Positions 60,287-64,000 of a stretch of DNA of 64,000 nucleotides are shown piece after piece. Source of the stretch: Ga0077560 sp046330435 (GTDB lineage: Bacteria > Actinomycetota > Thermoleophilia > Miltoncostaeales > Miltoncostaeaceae); assembly GCA_046330435.1 (NCBI GenBank), contig JAXLST010000006.1, forward strand, positions 62,001 to 126,000. The letters are read 5' to 3'. How positions within the stretch are numbered: the stretch's first letter is position 1; every line of letters starts with the position of its first letter. A model generated the notes under the pieces. The model was given only the letters and a program-made list of their open reading frames with translations. It was not told where the DNA came from and searched no databases. The position numbers and the translations under genes are program-made.

Positions 60287-62068
60287 TCACCGCCGGGCGA
60301 GCGCCGGGGCCGGCGCGGCGAGCCGCCGGTAGGGGCCGTCCACGGCCATCAGCGCGTCGTGGGTCCCCTCCTCCAGCACGCGCCCGCCGCCGATCACCGC
60401 GATGCGGTCGGCGTGGCGGATGGTGGTGAGGCGGTGGGCGATCACCAGGGTGGTGCGCCCCGCCGGGAGGTTCCGCAGGGCCTCCACCAGCAGGGCCTCC
60501 GACGCGGCGTCCAGGGCGCTGGTGGGCTCGTCGAGGATGAGGATGGGCGCGTCCCGCAGGATCGCGCGGGCGATGGCGACGCGCTGGCGCTGACCGCCGG
60601 ACAGGTTCGCCCCGCGTTCGCCGATGGGCGTGTCCAGCCCGTCCGGCAGCCGTGACGCGAACTCTTCCACCAGCCCCAGCCGCACGGCGCGCAGGATCTG
60701 CGCCTCGGTCGCACCGGGCCGGCCCCACGCGATGTTGTCGCGCAGCGACCCGCGCATGAGCACCGTGTCCTGCAGCACCATCGAGATCTGCGAGCGGATG
60801 CTGTGCAGCTGCAGCCCGCGCACGTCGTAGCCGTCCAGCCGCACCACGCCCTCGTCGGGGTCCACCAGCCGCGGCACCAGCGACGCGATGGTGCTCTTCC
60901 CCGCGCCGGTGGGCCCCACCAGGGCGACGGTCTCGCCCTCCCCCACGTCCAGGTCGAGCCCGTCGAGCACGGGCTCCCGGCCGGAGGAGAACCGCACGCC
61001 CCGCAGGCTGATGCGCCCGCGCAGCGCGGGGGCCCGCATCGCGCCCGGCCGGTCCGCCACGTTGGGGGTCTCGGCGAGCACCGTGACCACCCGCTCGGCG
61101 GCGGCGCCGCCGCGGGCGAGCACGATGTTGAGCCGCGCGAGCTGGCGGATGGGCTTGTAGAGGCTCGCCAGGTAGCTCATGAACACCAGCAGGACGCCGA
61201 GGGTCATGCGCCCCTCCAGCACCCGGTGGGCGCCGAACCACAGGATCACCGCGGTCGACAGGGCGGCCGACAGGTCCACCACCGGCGAGAACCGCGCCTG
61301 CAGCCGCACCGACTCGAGCCCGGCCCGCAGGCTGCCGTGGCTGAGGGTGCTGAACCGGCGGCGCTGCTCGTCCTCCAGCGCGAAGGCCTGCACCAGGTGG
61401 ATGGCGCCGAGCCCCTCCGTGGCGGCGGACGCGACGGCGCCGTCCGCCCGCCGGGCGGTGCGCGACGCGACCGTGAGGCGCCGGGAGGAGCGGAACGTCG
61501 CGATGACGAGCGGCGGCGTGGTGGCCGCGACCAGCAGGGTGAAGGTGGGGTCCAGGGCCGCCATCACCGCGGTCATCCCGCCCAGCAGCAGGACGTTCGG
61601 GATGAGCACGGCGAGCGTCTGCACGACCATGTCCTGGGCCTTGTCGACGTCGCTGGTGACGCGCGTGGACAGGTCCCCCACCGACTGGCCGCCGTGGTAC
61701 CGCAGCGACAGCCGCTGCAGGTGGGCGAACACCGCCTCCCGCATGCCGTTGGCGATGTGCAGGCCCGCCGAGGACATGAGCCGGGTGGACCAGTAGTCGG
61801 CGACCGCGCCCGCCGCGACGATCGCCAGGAACGCCCCGACGGCGGCCGCGAGCTGGGCGTCGGTGCCGGGGGTGCCGCCGTCGCCGGCGGGGCGCAGCAC
61901 GTTGTCGATGACCCACTGCAGCGGCCAGGGCTGCGCGAGGCTCACGCCGACGCCCACCAGGGACGCCAGCAGACCCAGGCCCAGGGCGCTGCGCACCGGC
62001 CGGGCGAACCGCAGCAGGTGGCGCATGACGGCCCGCAGCCCGGGGCGCGGGGGCTCCGGCGCGCTCAC
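60287..62068 (-). CDS. type I ABC exporter, fused permease-ATPase
   Basis: The product is 593 residues from GTG 62068. Six membrane helices (about 25-310) are followed by the ATPase: Walker A LVGPTGAGKST near residue 388, signature NLSGGQRQR near 489, Walker B ILILDEPTSALDA near 512 and switch His in VIAHRLTT. The class works as a dimer to export lipids, glycolipids or drugs. The start overlaps the stop of the glycosyltransferase gene as GTGA, so it probably moves the product of that enzyme or a related cell-surface lipid. Confidence 0.92.
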   Translation of the reverse strand: MSAPEPPRPGLRAVMRHLLRFARPVRSALGLGLLASLVGVGVSLAQPWPLQWVIDNVLRPAGDGGTPGTDAQLAAAVGAFLAIVAAGAVADYWSTRLMSSAGLHIANGMREAVFAHLQRLSLRYHGGQSVGDLSTRVTSDVDKAQDMVVQTLAVLIPNVLLLGGMTAVMAALDPTFTLLVAATTPPLVIATFRSSRRLTVASRTARRADGAVASAATEGLGAIHLVQAFALEDEQRRRFSTLSHGSLRAGLESVRLQARFSPVVDLSAALSTAVILWFGAHRVLEGRMTLGVLLVFMSYLASLYKPIRQLARLNIVLARGGAAAERVVTVLAETPNVADRPGAMRAPALRGRISLRGVRFSSGREPVLDGLDLDVGEGETVALVGPTGAGKSTIASLVPRLVDPDEGVVRLDGYDVRGLQLHSIRSQISMVLQDTVLMRGSLRDNIAWGRPGATEAQILRAVRLGLVEEFASRLPDGLDTPIGERGANLSGGQRQRVAIARAILRDAPILILDEPTSALDAASEALLVEALRNLPAGRTTLVIAHRLTTIRHADRIAVIGGGRVLEEGTHDALMAVDGPYRRLAAPAPALARR

Positions 62069-63174
62069 GGCACCCGGACGGGCGCGAGGGCGGCGATGTG
62101 GCCGGCGGCCACGTCCGCACCGTCCACGCGGATGCCCGCGTCCGCGACCACGCCGGGAGCGAGGCGGCGGGGGCGGTCCAGCAGCCAGGCGACCTCCTCG
62201 GGGGCGGCGCCCACGTCGACCATGTCCGCGAGGCCGAGGGACGCCAGGCGGGCGGCCCGGATGGCCTGCTCGCGGCGCGGGGTGCGGCGGGGCACCAGGA
62301 TGGGCCGCAGGCCGGCGGCGAGCGCCTCGACGCTCGAGTTGTACCCGGCCATCTGGATCACCGCGCCCGCCCGGGCGACGATCGCCGCGGCGTCCGGCGG
62401 GTTCCGCAGCACCCGCACCCGGCCCTCGAGCCCGGGGCCCAGGTCGGGCGCGTCCGTGGCGTACGGGCCGGCGATGATCACCCCGCGCCACCGTGGCCGC
62501 ATGCGCAGCAGCTCCAGGCCAAGGCGGTACACCATCTCGCCGTCGCCCCCGCCGCCGGCGGCGACCACCAGGAGGTCATCCTCCACCGGCTGCGGCGGCA
62601 CGACGTCGGTGACCCACCCGCAGTACGCGGGCCGCACCGGCAGGCCGTACTCCGCCCGGTGGTCGCACACGGCGGGGTGCCCGTAGACCAGGACGTCGGT
62701 GTACACCTCCGCGACGCCGGCCCAGCCGCGCCCGCGGACCTCCGGGATCACCCGGGACGGCTCGTCCAGCACGTCGCGGAGCCCCAGCACCAGGGCCGCG
62801 CCCTGGATGCGGGCGGCCAGCAGCCCGCGCCGCAGCTCGCCGCCGACCCCGTAGGGATGGCGGTCCACGACGATGACGTCGGGCTCCCAGGTGCGCACGA
62901 TGTCCGAGAACGCCTCGGCGCGGGCGGCGAGCGCCGCCTCCACCGGCATCCCCGGGTTGCGGTAGGCGCCGGTGTCGTCCTTGACCATGGTGGGGACGCG
63001 CACGACGCGCAGGCGGGGGTCCTCCTGCAGCCAGCCCGGCTCGCCGGCGACGCCCGTGACCACGGTGACCTCCGCGGACGGGTCACGCCGCAGGAGCGCG
63101 TGGGCGATGAGCGTGTTGCGGCGCGTGTGGCCGAGCCCGAACCCGTCGTGCGAGGAGAACAGGTACCGCGCCAT
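62065..63174 (-). CDS. MurG-like glycosyltransferase (family 28 type)
   Basis: The product is 369 residues from ATG 63174. The N-terminal domain opens ARYLFSSHDGFGLGHTRRN, with a Gly-rich loop and His. The C-terminal half has VVAAGGGGDGEMV, VIIAGPYAT and a nucleotide-sugar site AVIQMAGYNSSVEALAAG followed by PILVPRRTPRREQAIRA, the standard GT-B donor loop. Similar proteins are called glycosyltransferases of cell-wall or antibiotic sugars. Overlap with an ABC exporter gene suggests a glycolipid export route. The donor and acceptor are unknown. Confidence 0.85.
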   Translation of the reverse strand: MARYLFSSHDGFGLGHTRRNTLIAHALLRRDPSAEVTVVTGVAGEPGWLQEDPRLRVVRVPTMVKDDTGAYRNPGMPVEAALAARAEAFSDIVRTWEPDVIVVDRHPYGVGGELRRGLLAARIQGAALVLGLRDVLDEPSRVIPEVRGRGWAGVAEVYTDVLVYGHPAVCDHRAEYGLPVRPAYCGWVTDVVPPQPVEDDLLVVAAGGGGDGEMVYRLGLELLRMRPRWRGVIIAGPYATDAPDLGPGLEGRVRVLRNPPDAAAIVARAGAVIQMAGYNSSVEALAAGLRPILVPRRTPRREQAIRAARLASLGLADMVDVGAAPEEVAWLLDRPRRLAPGVVADAGIRVDGADVAAGHIAALAPVRVP

Positions 63175-63181
63175 GCGGCGG

Positions 63182-64000
63182 TCAGTCGTCGGCGCCGTGG
63201 CCGCCCGAGCCGGAGCCCGAGCCGCCGGAACCGGAACCGGAGCCGGACGTGCGGGTCCGGCCCGCGGAATCGTCCGTCGTGGTCCCGCCGCTCGCGGTCG
63301 TCGTGGTCCTCGTGCCGCCGCTCCCGGACCCGCTGCTCGTGGACGTCGTGGTCGTCGCGGTCCTCGTGCCGCCGCCGCTCCCGGACCCGCTGCCGCTCGT
63401 CGTGGTGGTCGTGCCGGAGCCGCCGGTCGTGGTGGTCCCGGATCCGGTGGTCGTGGTGCCGGAGCCGCCGCCGGGTCCCGAGGAGGACGTCGTGGTGGTC
63501 GTCGTGGTGCGCGTGCGGGAGTCGTCGGTGGTGGTGCGCGTGCCGTCGTCCGCGCCGTGACCGGACCCGGAGGAGCCAGAACCCGACCCGCGGGAGGCGG
63601 AGTCCTCGATCGCCGGCGCGCCGGCGGAGCCAGAGGACCCGGAGCCGCCGCCCGGGCCGGACGAGCCTGAGCCCGGGCCGCGGGAGGAGGAGGGGCCGGG
63701 CACCGGGGCAGCACCCCCGGCACCCGAGGACGCGGGACCGCCCCGTCCGGCGTCTGCCCCCACGCGGGACCGGGTGGGCGAGGCGGCCCCGGCCGCCGGT
63801 CCCCGCCGTCCACCGGTCCCGGTCACGCGGTCGCCGCGGCGCGGCAGCGCGGCCGCGACGTCCTCGTCGTCCCCTGCGCCCGCGGCACGGACGGCCGGCG
63901 TGGGCACCGCCGCCGACTCGGGCTGCGCCGCGGACCCGGGGATCCAGAGGGACGGTGACACCCCCGCGGCGGGCCGCGGAAGCACCACGCTGTGCACGGT
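63182..64000 (-). CDS. Thr/Ser/Gly-rich low-complexity protein, 5' end outside window
   Basis: At least 270 residues are visible, and the frame continues to the right edge, so the start is probably outside. The first visible part (about 60 residues) is ordinary (PSLWIPGSAAQPES). The rest is low complexity: GSGSSGPGG and GSSGSAG, followed by long Thr tracts (RTTTTTTTSSS) alternating with SGSGSGSGGG units, ending GGHGADD. In actinobacteria such Thr/Ser tails are often O-glycosylated exported proteins. The stop lies seven bases ahead of the glycosyltransferase start, a possible functional pairing. Confidence 0.6.
   Translation of the reverse strand, partial: TVHSVVLPRPAAGVSPSLWIPGSAAQPESAAVPTPAVRAAGAGDDEDVAAALPRRGDRVTGTGGRRGPAAGAASPTRSRVGADAGRGGPASSGAGGAAPVPGPSSSRGPGSGSSGPGGGSGSSGSAGAPAIEDSASRGSGSGSSGSGHGADDGTRTTTDDSRTRTTTTTTTSSSGPGGGSGTTTTGSGTTTTGGSGTTTTTSGSGSGSGGGTRTATTTTSTSSGSGSGGTRTTTTASGGTTTDDSAGRTRTSGSGSGSGGSGSGSGGHGADD

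Noticed and set aside
63249..63560. Repetitive DNA resembling a CRISPR or tandem repeat array
   Set aside because: Units are imperfect, vary in length and encode Thr/Ser/Gly runs in one frame; there are no constant repeats with unique spacers.

Overview
The window is very GC-rich, densely packed double-stranded DNA of a free-living bacterium. Start codons are often GTG, neighbouring genes often overlap by ATGA or GTGA, and many genes have a TANNNT box 6-9 bases before the start codon with no ribosome binding site, which is the leaderless pattern of Actinobacteria. A SAM-IV-type riboswitch, an MsmK-type sugar transporter with an inserted SdrD-B-like domain, UvsE, GlsB, and a copper-storage-like protein next to a type II NADH dehydrogenase also fit a high-GC actinobacterial lineage. 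Thermoleophilia is my guess, inferred and not proven. I see no rRNA, tRNA, insertion sequence, CRISPR array or prophage.

Layout. 1-4.6 kb: a cut-off AAA-ATPase regulator, a secreted protein, an L,D-transpeptidase and an orphan solute-binding protein. 4.6-7.1 kb: a 460-base regulatory gap with GTGACA-type repeats, then two acetoacetate-decarboxylase-family paralogues. 7.2-13.5 kb: membrane proteins, an aldo/keto reductase, a CASTOR/POLLUX-like channel, an MscS channel, a HAD phosphatase and a ZIP-like protein. 13.5-18.4 kb (minus strand): a sugar ABC operon under a perfect LacI-type operator, with several apparent frameshifts. 18.6-22.5 kb: OsmC, a PQQ quinohaemoprotein and a duplicated-domain secreted protein. 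22.5-25.3 kb: a SAM-IV-type riboswitch, a SufS-like PLP enzyme, a frameshifted beta-carbonic anhydrase and an Rrf2 regulator. 25.4-31.5 kb: Csp-like protein, NDH-2, a DUF4405-like membrane protein, PfpI, UvsE with an AI-2E-type exporter, and small proteins. 31.5-34.1 kb: a decayed LuxR/MalT-type regulator. 34.2-39.8 kb: GlsB, an adenylation-carrier-acyltransferase fusion, a cupin, peptidase M29 and a methyltransferase. 39.8-43.9 kb (minus strand): a c-di-GMP block with two GEMM-I-type riboswitches, a GGDEF/HD-GYP enzyme and two secreted paralogues. 43.9-50.8 kb: metF, an ATPase-only kinase-like protein, a thioesterase, a SHOCT protein, uppP, metZ and a PilZ protein. 50.9-56.4 kb: a giant PPDK-like protein coupled to a GAPDH-like protein. 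56.4-64 kb: a methyltransferase, a secreted protein, a two-component system, an ABC exporter, a MurG-like glycosyltransferase and a Thr/Ser/Gly-rich low-complexity protein running off the right edge.

Themes. One is c-di-GMP: two riboswitches, one of them ahead of a c-di-GMP enzyme, with a PilZ receptor 8 kb away. A second is sulfur and one-carbon metabolism: SAM riboswitch, SufS-like enzyme, Rrf2, MetF and MetZ. A third is the cell envelope: L,D-transpeptidase, UppP, glycosyltransferase and secreted proteins. Frameshifts at 15-17 kb, 22 kb, 24 kb and 34 kb could be real decay or consensus errors. The raw sequence alone cannot separate these.
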